Source: Xenorhabdus cabanillasii (lineage in GTDB: Bacteria; Pseudomonadota; Gammaproteobacteria; Enterobacterales; Enterobacteriaceae). From it: a stretch of 64,000 nt of DNA. Under the pieces are notes generated by a model. That model searched no databases. It saw only the letters and a program-made list of their open reading frames with translations, and had not been told where the DNA came from. Shown piece by piece: positions 44,754 to 54,447 of the stretch. The position numbers were made by a program, and so were the translations under genes. Where the stretch lies: contig NZ_QTUB01000001.1 in NCBI RefSeq assembly GCF_003386665.1, forward strand, positions 1,984,001 to 2,048,000. Direction: 5' to 3'. The stretch's first letter is position 1. Every line of letters starts with the position of its first letter.

Positions 44754-45197
44754 ATGAAGACCTTAAATAGAGAAACTGTATCTGGAGTTAGTTTTTATAC
44801 TATCAGAATGACATATGAAGAATTAGTTATTCTTAGGGACTGTTTACATGATATCTTACTTAAATCTAAAGAAATTGAAGAGCAAAATCCTGATAAATTA
44901 TCCTGGTATAAGTCTACTTTTTTAGAAATATCAGATTGTATACAATCTGAGGCTTTGAAGGATAAGAATTTAAAAACAAGGATAATTTTGAAAAAAGAAC
45001 ATTTAAACGCTGAAATATTCTATAGCCTTAAATTATCTTATGGAGAACTTGAGTTAATTATATATTCTGTTATGAACTTAGAGCGGGATATCAATTATAA
45101 ACCTTTTTATAGAAAGTTTTCTTTCAGTAAAAAATGTAATGCCAAATTATTGAATGATTATTCTCACAAATTACAATCTTTATGGTTAGTAGATTAA
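44754..45197 (+). CDS. Putative deaminase immunity protein, family A
   Basis: This 147-residue protein (MKTLNRETVSGVSFYTIRMT, EELVILRDCLHDILLKSKEI) is helical and charged. Homologues follow each toxin or toxin remnant: 51487-51932, and as the N-terminal half of 53306-54301 and 54448-55440. This repeated position after the deaminase domain suggests immunity. Family name not known to me. It is followed after 12 bases by a SUKH-type gene. Confidence 0.65.
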   Translation: MKTLNRETVSGVSFYTIRMTYEELVILRDCLHDILLKSKEIEEQNPDKLSWYKSTFLEISDCIQSEALKDKNLKTRIILKKEHLNAEIFYSLKLSYGELELIIYSVMNLERDINYKPFYRKFSFSKKCNAKLLNDYSHKLQSLWLVD

Positions 45198-45209
45198 TTG
45201 GAGCTATAA

Positions 45210-45461
45210 ATGACTAAAACAGAATTAATAGAATATCTACATTCTGCTTATCCCGAATTGACTATAGATACTAACTATATTAAAGGTTATTCAGAAGAAG
45301 ATATTCTAAAATTAGAGAGTCTTCGTGACTTCAAAATTCAAGGACAGTTACGTGAGTTTTTAACTTATATGGGGCGTTGCAGTGGTGGATTATTTGGAAG
45401 TCAACCTTTAAAATTCTATCCGGAAATCGTTAATCCCAAAGGTAAAGAGATATATCATTAA
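45210..45461 (+). pseudogene. SUKH-like immunity gene, 3'-truncated
   Basis: The first 75 residues (MTKTELIEYLHSAYPELTID, IQGQLREFLTYMGRCSGGLF) match the intact 51945 protein. Similarity stops near 45455, where the sequence switches to the 3' part of a TPS-domain gene. Confidence 0.78.
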
Positions 45462-45825
45462 TGCTGACACTATTACAGCAATGGTAGGTCCAAACTCTTT
45501 CGGTATGAAAATTCCAGGATTACCTACCAGATTTGAAAATGAAACTCCTCAATCTGGGTTTTCTATAGATACTGGTAGCCTCGGGGGAATGTATGCTAAT
45601 AAAAGCATAATACTTCTTAGTAACGAAAAAGATGCCGGCGTGAATATAAGGGATTTATCAACTTCAAGGGGACAATTAACGGATGTTACTGTGCAATTAA
45701 CGAAAGACTCTGGAGCCGTATATACTACTAACCAAAAACAAGATATAATTGTTGCAGCTAATAGATATTTTCATGAGGGTGTAGAATTAGTGCTTATTGA
45801 TGGTGTTTGGCATCGAAAGCAATGA
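45457..45825 (+). pseudogene. 3' fragment of a TPS-domain gene
   Basis: INADTITAMVGPNSFGMKIP to RYFHEGVELVLIDGVWHRKQ corresponds to the last 120 residues of the intact protein at 55524-56480. It is joined directly to the cut SUKH gene, a recombination scar. Confidence 0.75.
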
Positions 45826-45861
45826 TTGAACAGATATTATGTCACTTAAAAAGAGAATCTT

Positions 45862-46840
45862 ATGATTACTAAAAACATTAAAGATTTTACAAAAGTAACC
45901 TCAATTTCTATATTAGCTTTATTGATTTCTAATAATTTAGCTTTTGCAAATCCAGTTATCCCTAATGATAATAGAACTCAAGTAAATATAGTTAATAATA
46001 TACCCGTAATAGATATAGCTACTCCTAATATTTCAAGAGTATCTCATAACGTCTATAAAGAATTTAATACTTCTGAAAAAGGTTTAGTGTTCAATAATTC
46101 ATTAAATGGTACTACATCTCAACTAGTAGGACAACTAAATAAAAGCCCTAATCTTAGAAATAGACCAGCCGGAATAATTGTTAACGAGGTAGTTGGAGGC
46201 AATCTATCTCAACTTAAAGGTATGATTGAAGTAGCTGGAGATTTTGCTAGTGTGGTGATATCTAACCCTAGTGGTATTTCAATTAATGGACTTACTTTCA
46301 GTGATACTATTGGTGAAGCTAATTTTACCACTGGAACTATTACCTTTGATAAAAGAAAAAATTTAGAGGAGTCTAAAGTAACTAAAGGACATATTACTAT
46401 TGGAGAAGATGGGATAAATACTAGAAATGTTAACTATCTTAATTTGTTTAGCAAAACTATCAAGATAGATGGAGATATTGAAGGAGATTATGTTTCTGTT
46501 CATGCTGGCGGTGTTTTAACAGATATGAAAAACCTTACTTATACTTGGATTGAATCTGAAGGTCCTAAACCTGAATTCTCAATAGATACTAGTGACATGG
46601 GTGGAATATACGCTAATAGAATCGTAGTGATATCTACTGATAAAGGAACCAGAGTTAATTTAAATGATTTAGATGGAAAAAAACCTGATTAAGATAAACG
46701 CCCCTTATAGTAGCACTGTAAATATTAATGGGGTTTTTAGAAATGATAATAACAATATAACTATAAATGCTAATAACTTAAATGATAATGGAACAAAATT
46801 AAAATGGTCTGATGATAAAAATAGATGGGAGCCAATTTAA
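45862..46840 (+). pseudogene. Stand-alone TPS (two-partner secretion) domain protein, frameshifted
   Basis: A signal peptide ending LLISNNLAFA is followed by a haemagglutinin TPS domain (NDNRTQVNIVNNIPVIDIAT, GIIVNEVVGGNLSQLKG, ISNPSGISINGLTF). An A7 run at 46676-46682 shifts the frame near DLDGKKPD; the other frame continues KINAPYSSTVNINGVF and ends WSDDKNRWEPI at 46840. Total is about 325 residues. TPS domains direct export through a TpsB pore; here there is no passenger, and no TpsB gene in the window. Confidence 0.78.
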
Positions 46841-46952
46841 TATTTACCAGTCTTAGTTAAAAAGTATAAGTAATTCTATTAATTGCAAGAGACTTATATG
46901 CTTTTCATAATTTCTTGCAATTTTTTTCTAAATGAACTAATGGCAGGAAATT

Positions 46953-47697
46953 ATGAAAAAACCCAATAATCCTGATAATGTTAATCAGTTTACAAAAGCT
47001 TTAACCTATCTTCTTATATATCTAATAGGTATTTATCCTATCAGCATCGTTGCTGCAAATCCAATTATCTCCAATGATAACAGAACTCAAATAAATGTAA
47101 TTGATGATGTTCCTGTTATTGATATAGCTGCCCCTAATATTAGGGGGATCTCTCATAACGTTTATAAAGAATTTAATGTCGAAGAGCAAGGTGCAGTTTT
47201 AAAATAACTCAATAGATACTGCATTATCTGAAATATTAGGAGATGTAGATAAAAACCCTAATTTTCAAGATAGATATGCAGATTTAATCATTAATGAAGT
47301 AGTCGGGGGTAATCAATCTCAGCTTAAAGGACCGTTAGAAGTAGCTGGCGATAGAGCTTCAGTGATAATATCTAACCCCAATGGTATTACTGTTAATGGC
47401 GGCGGCTTTCTTAATATGTCCGTTGCTACATTAACTACAGGTAAACCTACTTTAAATAATGAAGGATTTTTAGATAACTTACGGATAACTAAAGGCCAAA
47501 TTAATATTGAGAGTGATGGCTTAGATGGCAGTTTTGATTCTATATATTCTATAGATTCTATAGATATAATTAGTATAACTTTGAATTTAACTGGTAGGAT
47601 AAATGGTCAAGGGAATAATATCAGTATAATTCAGGGTACTAACCAAATTAATTATGGAGGTTATAGTAACCAACGCAATATGAAACAGAGTCTGTAA
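46953..47697 (+). pseudogene. TPS-domain gene, frameshifted and fused to stalk sequence
   Basis: The N-part (MKKPNNPDNVNQFTKALTYL, signal region YLIGIYPISIVAANP) ends at a stop at 47207. The other frame continues NNSIDTALSEILGDVDKNPN, VIISNPNGITVNGGGFLNMS to INYGGYSNQ. Near 47672 it switches to stalk DNA equivalent to 42565 of the first toxin gene, in a different frame from the stalk. Confidence 0.75.
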
Positions 47698-49648
47698 AGC
47701 GAAATTGGTTAGGTGGAAAGAAAACTTTTAAGAAAATTCACCAAACTTCAACCCCAGTTGTTACAGAGTTTTCTGCTCCTACCGGTTATATCAATATTTT
47801 AGGTAGAGATGATGTTACTTTTGAAGGTAGTAAAATAGAAGCCGGCAAAAATACTAATTTAACTAGTCTTCAAGGTAAAGTTAACTTCAAAGCTGTAAGT
47901 TCTTTAGATTTTGAACAAGAACTTAGTATGTCTAAAGGGTTTTACATTAAGCAAAGAAATAAAGGTTACCAAGAAAATATTTGGTATTTACCTCAAATTA
48001 ATATTGGAGGAACACTTACTGTTAATGCTACCGGTATTAATGTTGATATAAAAACAAAGGATAATCAAAATCTTCAAGATGCCATTGACTTACTAAGCGA
48101 TGGTTATGGTATGTCTTGGATAAAAGATATAAGCAAACGAAATGATGTTGAATGGAATAAAATACAAGATGCTTATTCTGAATGGAACATTAACAATAAA
48201 AACTTAAATCCGGTTGTAGGGGCAGTAATAGCTGTAGTACTATAAAATCTATAGTTACTTCAGCGGCTATTGGAGGTGCATTAGCTGGATTTGATTCTGC
48301 AATGGGTTGGGATAAAGGCAGTGCTGCAATAAGCAAAGAGAGTATGCCTATATTGAGTAGCAAAGATTGGATAGCTACTGCTCAAAGGATTGCCGGACAT
48401 TCTTTAATTAGCTCTGGAATAAACACTACTATTAATGGGGGTAGTTTTAAAGATAATTTCATGTCCACACTATTATCTAATTCAGTTAGTCAACTTCATG
48501 CTGAAGGCGCAAATCTTATAGGAAGAAATGGGGAGATTTTAGGGGACACTGGAAGACTTCTAAGTCATGGAGTTTTATCAGCAATTACAGCTGAAATTGG
48601 CGGAGGAGACCCTCTGGCGGCTGCAGTAGGTTCAATGGCGGCTGAATATGCAGCAATATCTCTAAAAAATACTTTTCATAATGAACCTGAAAAATTAATA
48701 ATGAGTGGTAAAGTTATAGGGGGTTTAGCTGGAGCATTAATTTCAGGAACAGCAGAGGGTGTCCATAGTGGAGCTGATGCAGCAGAATTAGCCATTATAT
48801 ATAATTCTTTAGGTGGAGATAAGATTAGACAACAGCTTGAAGAAGATAAAGAACTTACAAAACAATTAGTTAGAGAAAAAAATTGGTGAAAACGCGGCTT
48901 CTGGATTAGTTAATGGCCTTTTAAGTAGTGTAACAGGATTAGGTGATTTTGCATTAGCTGGAGGAGATACTGTATTTGATGCCACAGCGGCTTTTGTAAC
49001 TTGTGCATTGGGTATTAATTATTGTCAACAAGCTAGAGGTGATTTACATAAAGCAAATGAAACCGTTAATACTATTTTTAATTCTATTGTCAATGGAGAC
49101 TTGTGGGAAGATGTTAAATCTACAGTGGTAAAAGCCAATAATGGAGATCAACAAGCTTTAGAAGATGTAGCTACACTTATATTTGATACTGTATCTCCCT
49201 CTAAATTTTCTTCATTTAAAAATACAACTCCAATGAAAGTTAATGGAGTTGTTCGTATAGTAATTACAGAACCTACCACTAATATGAAACCTAATATTGG
49301 TGGATATCAAACAGTAACAAATGAAGTATCAACACAAGTTCAAAACGCTAGAATACGTCAACATCAAATGTTGAATGATAATGTTGGATATAATATGAAT
49401 CCTTTTGAATCTGATGCAAATTATCCTTCAATAGGGCGTTATGGTACTAATGAAAAATTCATTAATGAATGGATTTAATATTCGTAAAATTGAAGATATA
49501 CGTAGTAAGTCCCAGAAGCCCTACACCAGAAGCTGGTAACGAACATTTTCTTGGAGCTGGACAACATTTGCCCGGAGGAGCTCCTGAAATAGTAATAGAT
49601 TCAGTACCAACATCAGCTAAACCTATTTTAAAGGTAAACGTAGAATGA
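47673..49648 (+). pseudogene. Second stalk/pre-toxin copy with a different toxin tail
   Basis: 47673-48238 duplicates 42565-43126 nearly base for base. A deletion then joins it to DUF637-type text (GWDKGSAAISKESMPILSSK, GINTTINGGSFKDNF). After a frameshift near 48886 comes a distinct tail (ENAASGLVNGLLSSVTGLGD, GINYCQQARGDLHKANETVN) and, after another shift near 49470, the C-terminus GNEHFLGAGQHLPGGAPEIV ending at 49648. The tail lacks deaminase motifs, so it is another toxin type; family not recognised. Its stop overlaps the next ATG. Confidence 0.7.
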
Positions 49649-50104
49649 GTATATATCCGAAAAATTCAATTATCGTTGATGATATGGAAACTACATTTAG
49701 TCTTATAATTACGAAAAAAGATAATGAATTTAATTACTAGAATGGAAAACTTAGGTTTTTCTGTAGTTACTGATGAAGTAATAGACTACTACAACGATGC
49801 AGTAGAGAAAGATAAAACTTATGAATATTATAATTATGTAGATCGTTCAGCAAATTACATGAAATTTAATATAGTGGGATACGGGCACGAAGACAAAGCA
49901 AAGGTAGCTAAAGAATTAATCAAAGAAGGAGCTCTTTTTTCGCGGGCTGGAAGAATTTGGCCTCCTGAAGAAGTTATGAGATATTATAGAGAACGGGGTT
50001 TGATTATGGAAAATTATAAGACTATTGCATGGTATAGTGGAAAATACTATATATATGATGGTCATACTGAAAAATTATTAGAAGATTATAGTGGAAAACT
50101 ATAA
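49645..50104 (+). pseudogene. Putative immunity gene for the second toxin, frameshifted
   Basis: ATG 49645 overlaps the toxin stop (ATGA). It begins MSIYPKNSIIVDDMETTFSL, with a stop at 49737; the adjacent frame continues MENLGFSVVTDEVIDYYNDA to KLLEDYSGKL at 50104. Together about 150 residues, charged, with no signal peptide. Immunity role inferred from position. Confidence 0.55.
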
Positions 50105-50119
50105 AAGAATTTGCTAAAA

Positions 50120-50462
50120 AGATAAGTTTTCTGAAGCTACTAAGATTTACAATGCTTCTCTTAGAAGCATTGTAAATTCTTTAAAGTCAATTACAGAGTT
50201 AATAATTTAAGCAAACTTAAAGATGTAAATTTAGATTCAAACATGTTATGAGGAGAGGTTGATAACTATTTAGGTGCTTCTTATAAAGTAGGTAAACCAA
50301 ATGTGAAACTTTATAGTATATCTGTAGCATCTGTAACAGTAGATGGTAAAAAAGAATATTACTTATATGTAAACTCAGGAGCTTGGTCAGGTATTTCTCC
50401 TATATTGAAGGGATTGATTATAAAGTGATTAGAAAAGATAGTGGCTTTATACCATCAGCCCC
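50120..50462 (+). pseudogene. Degenerate deaminase-toxin fragment
   Basis: Broken text corresponding to the linker before the deaminase (IYNASLRSIVNS, SVASVTVDGKKEYYLYVN, VIRKDSGFIPSAPN) contains stops and gaps. It ends where a fresh duplicate of the 43768 region starts. Confidence 0.6.
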
Positions 50463-50895
50463 TAATATTGGAGGTAAAATTGTTGGGGCTTTAGCTGGAG
50501 CAGCTATTACAGGAACTCCTGAAGGTGTTTATGCTGGAGCTAATGCTGGTGAATTAACTATAGTGTACAACCATGATGAACATGCCATGAACATGTTTGT
50601 AAAAGGTGAAAATGGTAGTATATTTCCTCCCGAAGGATCTCTCCAAGAAGCTATAGATGCTTGTTTAATTGACGCAACTTTATGTAATTTATAGTAGAAT
50701 TTAGTCCTCTTTCAGTACTTAAAGATGTTAAAGATGCAGAAACAGGAACAGATTATATAATTGCAGCGGCATCAGCAGCCCCTTGGGCAAAATTAGGAAA
50801 AGCAGCTGATAAAAGCGTTGAAGCTATAAAAAACTCTTGCTAAAAATGGTAAGTTTGCTGAAGCTACTAGGGTTTACAATGATTCTCTTAGAAGT
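50463..50895 (+). pseudogene. Duplicate of the pre-toxin segment
   Basis: NIGGKIVGALAGAAITGTPE to LIDATLCN repeats 43768-43985 almost exactly. One base is lost near 50689 (stop at TLCNL), and an extra A near 50827 shifts the frame again before the deaminase frame resumes. Confidence 0.72.
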
Positions 50896-51435
50896 ATGGG
50901 TAAATTCTTTAAAGGGAATCATAGAGTTAATGATCTAAGTAAGCTTAAAGATAAGAATCTAGAGCCAAATATGCTTCGGGGAGAAATTGATGGATTTTTG
51001 AAGTCAAAATATAAAAAAGATGGGACAGATCCAAAATCTTATAGTATATCTGGAGCATCAGTAACAGTTGACGGTAAAAAAGAATATTACTTATCTGTAA
51101 TTGGAGATGCTTGGTCAGGTACTTCTCCAAATGTCGTAAATATTAATGGGGTTAATTTTAATGTGATTAGAGAAGATAGTGGTTCTATACCATCAGCTCC
51201 TAATGGAAAGCAAACTAACTTTAATCACGCTGAACAAAAATTATTTAGTCATTTTCAAGATAATTTTCAAGGTAAGAAAGTAGATATAAATATGTCTATT
51301 CAGAATACTAGTGCTACATCTCCAGGAATGTGTGCTGGCTGTAAACCTAATAGCAAAGTATTTGCAGATCAAAACAAAGATTTTATTATTAATATATTTG
51401 AGGGTACAATCGGTAGAAAAACCCTAAATATCTAG
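50896..51435 (+). CDS. Deaminase toxin domain, second copy
   Basis: This 179-residue frame from MGKFFKGNHRVNDLSKLKDK holds the whole deaminase domain with FNHAEQKLFSHF and TSPGMCAGCKPNSK, identical to the first copy over the final 110 residues; the part before it differs (GEIDGFLKSKYKKDGTDPKS). One more A in the run near 51417 changes the last residues to RKTLNI. It is cut off from its stalk by frameshifts, so expression is uncertain, but the toxin fold is complete. Confidence 0.7.
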   Translation: MGKFFKGNHRVNDLSKLKDKNLEPNMLRGEIDGFLKSKYKKDGTDPKSYSISGASVTVDGKKEYYLSVIGDAWSGTSPNVVNINGVNFNVIREDSGSIPSAPNGKQTNFNHAEQKLFSHFQDNFQGKKVDINMSIQNTSATSPGMCAGCKPNSKVFADQNKDFIINIFEGTIGRKTLNI

Positions 51436-51486
51436 TGATAAATTCAATATAAAGACCTTAAATCAATATAAAGACCTTAAATCAAT

Positions 51487-51932
51487 ATGAAGACCTTAAA
51501 TAGAGAAACTGTATCTGGAGTTTAGTTTTTTATACTATCAGAATGACATATGAAGAATTAGTTATTCTTAGGGACTGTTTACATGATATCTTACTTAAAT
51601 CTAAAGAAATTGAAGAGCAAAATCCTGATAAATTATCCTGGTATAAGTCTACTTTTTTAGAAATATCAGATTGTATACAATCTGAGGCTTTGAAGGATAA
51701 GAATTTAAAAACAAGGATAATTTTGAAAAAAGAACATTTAAACGCTGAAATATTCTATAGCCTTAAATTATCTTATGGAGAACTTGAGTTAATTATATAT
51801 TCTGTTATGAACTTAGAGCGGGATATCAATTATAAACCTTTTTATAGAAAGTTTTCTTTCAGTAAAAAATGTAATGCCAAATTATTGAATGATTATTTTC
51901 ATAAATTACAATCTTTATGGTCAGTAGATTAA
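51487..51932 (+). pseudogene. Immunity family A, copy 2, early frameshift
   Basis: The start MKTLNRETVSGV is followed by a stop because of an extra T, compared with the copy at 44754. The rest is nearly identical from MTYEELVILRDCLHDILLKS (51543) to the end. A shorter protein could start at 51543. Upstream, a 20-base unit with AAAGACCTTAAATCAATAT is tandemly repeated (51445-51500). Confidence 0.7.
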
Positions 51933-51944
51933 TTGGAGTTATAA

Positions 51945-52469
51945 ATGACTAAAACCGAATTAATAGAATATCTACATTCTGCTTACCCAGAGTTGACTAT
52001 AGATATTACTTACATTAAGGGCTATTCAGAAGAAGATATAGTAAAATTAGAACGTTTATATGATATTAAAATTCAAGGTCAATTACTTGATTTTTTAATT
52101 CACATGGGGCGTTGCAGTGGAGGTTTTTTTTCAAATCAACCTTTAAGTTTTTATAGTAAAACTGCTAATATCAGAGATGAGATAAAATTTCAAATAGGAT
52201 GTGAAGATGGATTAAGAGAAGTTCAACGATTTGATTTGATAGAACAAAAACCTTTCTTTATTTCAATGGAAAACGAAGGGATTTTTCATTATTTCTTGTT
52301 AACTGATTCAGTTAACCCTGATTTAGTTTATTATCTTGATACTAACTATGACACAATAGTAGATACTAGTTTAACTTTTAACGAATATTTAAGAAGTGTT
52401 GTAGATTCTAGCAGAAGTTACACTTATAAAATCCCACCTGATTATATGGGAGACTTACTTAGAATATAA
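51945..52469 (+). CDS. SUKH (SMI1/KNR4)-like immunity protein
   Basis: This 174-residue protein (MTKTELIEYLHSAYPELTID, KIQGQLLDFLIHMGRCSGGF, QKPFFISMENEGIFHYFLLT, YYLDTNYDTIVDTSLTFNEY) has the general SUKH layout of a helical N-region, a substrate-loop and a late beta sheet. SUKH proteins neutralise many polymorphic toxins, including nucleases and deaminases. It is intact and follows family A immunity by 12 bases. Confidence 0.68.
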   Translation: MTKTELIEYLHSAYPELTIDITYIKGYSEEDIVKLERLYDIKIQGQLLDFLIHMGRCSGGFFSNQPLSFYSKTANIRDEIKFQIGCEDGLREVQRFDLIEQKPFFISMENEGIFHYFLLTDSVNPDLVYYLDTNYDTIVDTSLTFNEYLRSVVDSSRSYTYKIPPDYMGDLLRI

Positions 52470-52541
52470 CGGTTAAACATATTTCGTTATTGGATCTACT
52501 TTGAGTCAAATCAAAGTAGATCCACCTAAAAAGAGACTTTT

Positions 52542-53294
52542 ATGAAAAATATTAGAATTTTTACAAAAATAACTTCAATTTCTATTTTATCTTTATTAGT
52601 TTCTACTAATCTAGCTTTCGCTAATGATATCATTCTTAATGATTCCAGTACTCAAGTTAACCAAGTTAATAATGTTCCAGTTATAGATATAGCTGCTCCG
52701 ACTCTTAATGGTATGTCTAGGAATACTTATAAAGAATTTAACGTAGAAGAACAAGAATTAGTTTTTAATAACTCCATAGATTCTGTTAATTCTCAACTAG
52801 TAGGTCAATTAAATAAAAATCCTAATTTAAGAGATAGACCAGCTATTCTAATCGTTAATGAAGTAGTTGGAGGTAATCAATCCCAACTTAAAGGAGTTGT
52901 AGAGACAGTAGGCAATGCAGCTACATTAATAATAACTAATCCAAATAGCGTTTTTCTCGATGGAGCTAAATTTATCAGCAATGAAACTTTTATCAGCACA
53001 GGAAAACCTACTTTTAATAAAAAAGATTTACTTAGTTTAGATGTAACTAAAGGTAAAGTTACTATTGGAGAAAAAGGCTTAGATTCTGATAACCTTGTTG
53101 TTTTCAGTAGATCTCTTCAAGTAAATGGAAAAATTAATGCTGACACTATTACAGCAATGGTAGGCCCAAACTCTTTCAGTATGAAAATTCCAGGAATGTG
53201 TACTGGTTGTAAAGATACTAGTGCAGTGTTTGCAAAACAGAATAAAGATTTTATTATCAATGTATTCCATGGAACAACTGGAACAAGACCTTAA
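52542..53294 (+). CDS. TPS domain fused to the last part of a deaminase
   Basis: This 250-residue frame starts with signal peptide SISILSLLVSTNLAFANDII and TPS text (IDIAAPTLNGMSRNTYKEFN, NPNSVFLDGAKF), then at SFSMKIPGM changes to CTGCKDTSAVFAKQNKDFII and GTTGTRP. The last 35 residues are a deaminase C-terminus with the Cys pair but without the HAE motif, so no active enzyme is expected. The junction coincides with CCAGGAATG, present in both parents. Confidence 0.78.
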   Translation: MKNIRIFTKITSISILSLLVSTNLAFANDIILNDSSTQVNQVNNVPVIDIAAPTLNGMSRNTYKEFNVEEQELVFNNSIDSVNSQLVGQLNKNPNLRDRPAILIVNEVVGGNQSQLKGVVETVGNAATLIITNPNSVFLDGAKFISNETFISTGKPTFNKKDLLSLDVTKGKVTIGEKGLDSDNLVVFSRSLQVNGKINADTITAMVGPNSFSMKIPGMCTGCKDTSAVFAKQNKDFIINVFHGTTGTRP

Positions 53295-53305
53295 GAGTAA
53301 TCCAT

Positions 53306-54301
53306 ATGAAACTTTTAAATAGAGAGACTATATCGGGAGTTGCATTTTTCTATATCAGAATGACACATGAAGAATTAACTTTTCTTAAAAACTGTTTACA
53401 TGATATTTTACTTAAATCTAAACAAATCAAAGAAGACAATCCCAATAAGTTAATTTGGTACAAAGCTATTTTTTCAGAAATATCGAATTGTCTGGAGTCT
53501 AAGAATTTAAATATCGAGAGGTTAACAACAACTAAAATCGCAAAAGAGTACTTGGATAATGAAATAGTCTTTGTTATTAAACTAACATCTGGAGAACATG
53601 ATTTATTAGTGCATTGTATCAGTGAGTTAAAAAGCGAAGTTCGTAATAGACCTCTTTACAGTAAATTGTTATTTTATAAAAAATCACTGTGTAATGATGT
53701 TGAAAACTTAAGTGATTATTTTCAAAAATTATTTTATTTTAGGGTAGAACCCTCTAGTTGGAAACCTCAAATGACCAAAACAGAATTAATAGAATATCTA
53801 CATTCTTCTTATCCAGAATTAACAATCAATACTACTTATATACGAGGATATTCAGAAGAAGATATATTAAAATTAGAGCGATTATATAATATTAAAATTC
53901 AAAGACAACTATATGATTTTTTAACTCACATGGGACGTTGCAGTGGGGGATTATTTGGAGACTATCCTTTAGAATTTTATTCAAAAATTGATAGCTCTAA
54001 AGACGGACTTATATTTCAAAGTGAATGTCGAAAAAATCTAAAAGATTTGGTTGAAATCCAAGGTGAAAGGATGGTAAAACAAAAACCTTTCTTTATTTCA
54101 ATGGAAAATGAAGGAATTTACAAATATTTTTTAGTAACTGAGTCATATGTCCCCGATTTAGTTTATTATCTTGATACTAATTATAATGCGATAGTAAATA
54201 CCGGATTATCACTTAATGAGTATTTAAGAAAACTTGTTGATACTACCGTTAGAAATTATGCAATTAAGCCTCCTTTTGATCAAGAGGGGAGTTTACTTTA
54301 G
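53306..54301 (+). CDS. Fused two-domain immunity protein (family A plus SUKH)
   Basis: This 331-residue single ORF has an N-terminal half (MKLLNRETISGVAFFYIRMT, CLHDILLKSKQIKEDN) that is family A, and a second half from MTKTELIEYLHSSYPELTIN that is SUKH-like. At 44754-45461 and 51487-52469 the same domains are separate genes. Fusion implies the two work together on one toxin. Start ATG is 12 bases after the TPS-deaminase stop. Confidence 0.75.
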   Translation: MKLLNRETISGVAFFYIRMTHEELTFLKNCLHDILLKSKQIKEDNPNKLIWYKAIFSEISNCLESKNLNIERLTTTKIAKEYLDNEIVFVIKLTSGEHDLLVHCISELKSEVRNRPLYSKLLFYKKSLCNDVENLSDYFQKLFYFRVEPSSWKPQMTKTELIEYLHSSYPELTINTTYIRGYSEEDILKLERLYNIKIQRQLYDFLTHMGRCSGGLFGDYPLEFYSKIDSSKDGLIFQSECRKNLKDLVEIQGERMVKQKPFFISMENEGIYKYFLVTESYVPDLVYYLDTNYNAIVNTGLSLNEYLRKLVDTTVRNYAIKPPFDQEGSLL

Positions 54302-54346
54302 TTAAAAATAACATTCACTAGTATAAGACTGTGGATGAAATGTATA

Positions 54347-54377
54347 GGTTCTGATTTAATTAACTTAAATCAGAACC
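54347..54377 (+). terminator. Strong hairpin between immunity genes
   Basis: GGTTCTGATTTAA (54347-54359) pairs with TTAAATCAGAACC (54365-54377). It lacks a T-run. The next 60 bases include GAAGGTACAATCAGC, a decayed match to the toxin 3' end (GAGGGTACAATCGG). Confidence 0.55.
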
Positions 54378-54447
54378 AAGCATAAATAACTAATGTGGTT
54401 GAAGGTACAATCAGCACAACTGTCAGAAAACTTTAAAGAGATAGTTT

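Noticed and set aside
51430..51500. Short tandem repeats considered as a CRISPR array or iterons
   Set aside because: Only about three units of AAAGACCTTAAATCAATAT without spacers lie directly before an immunity gene; they look like slippage duplication of its start region.
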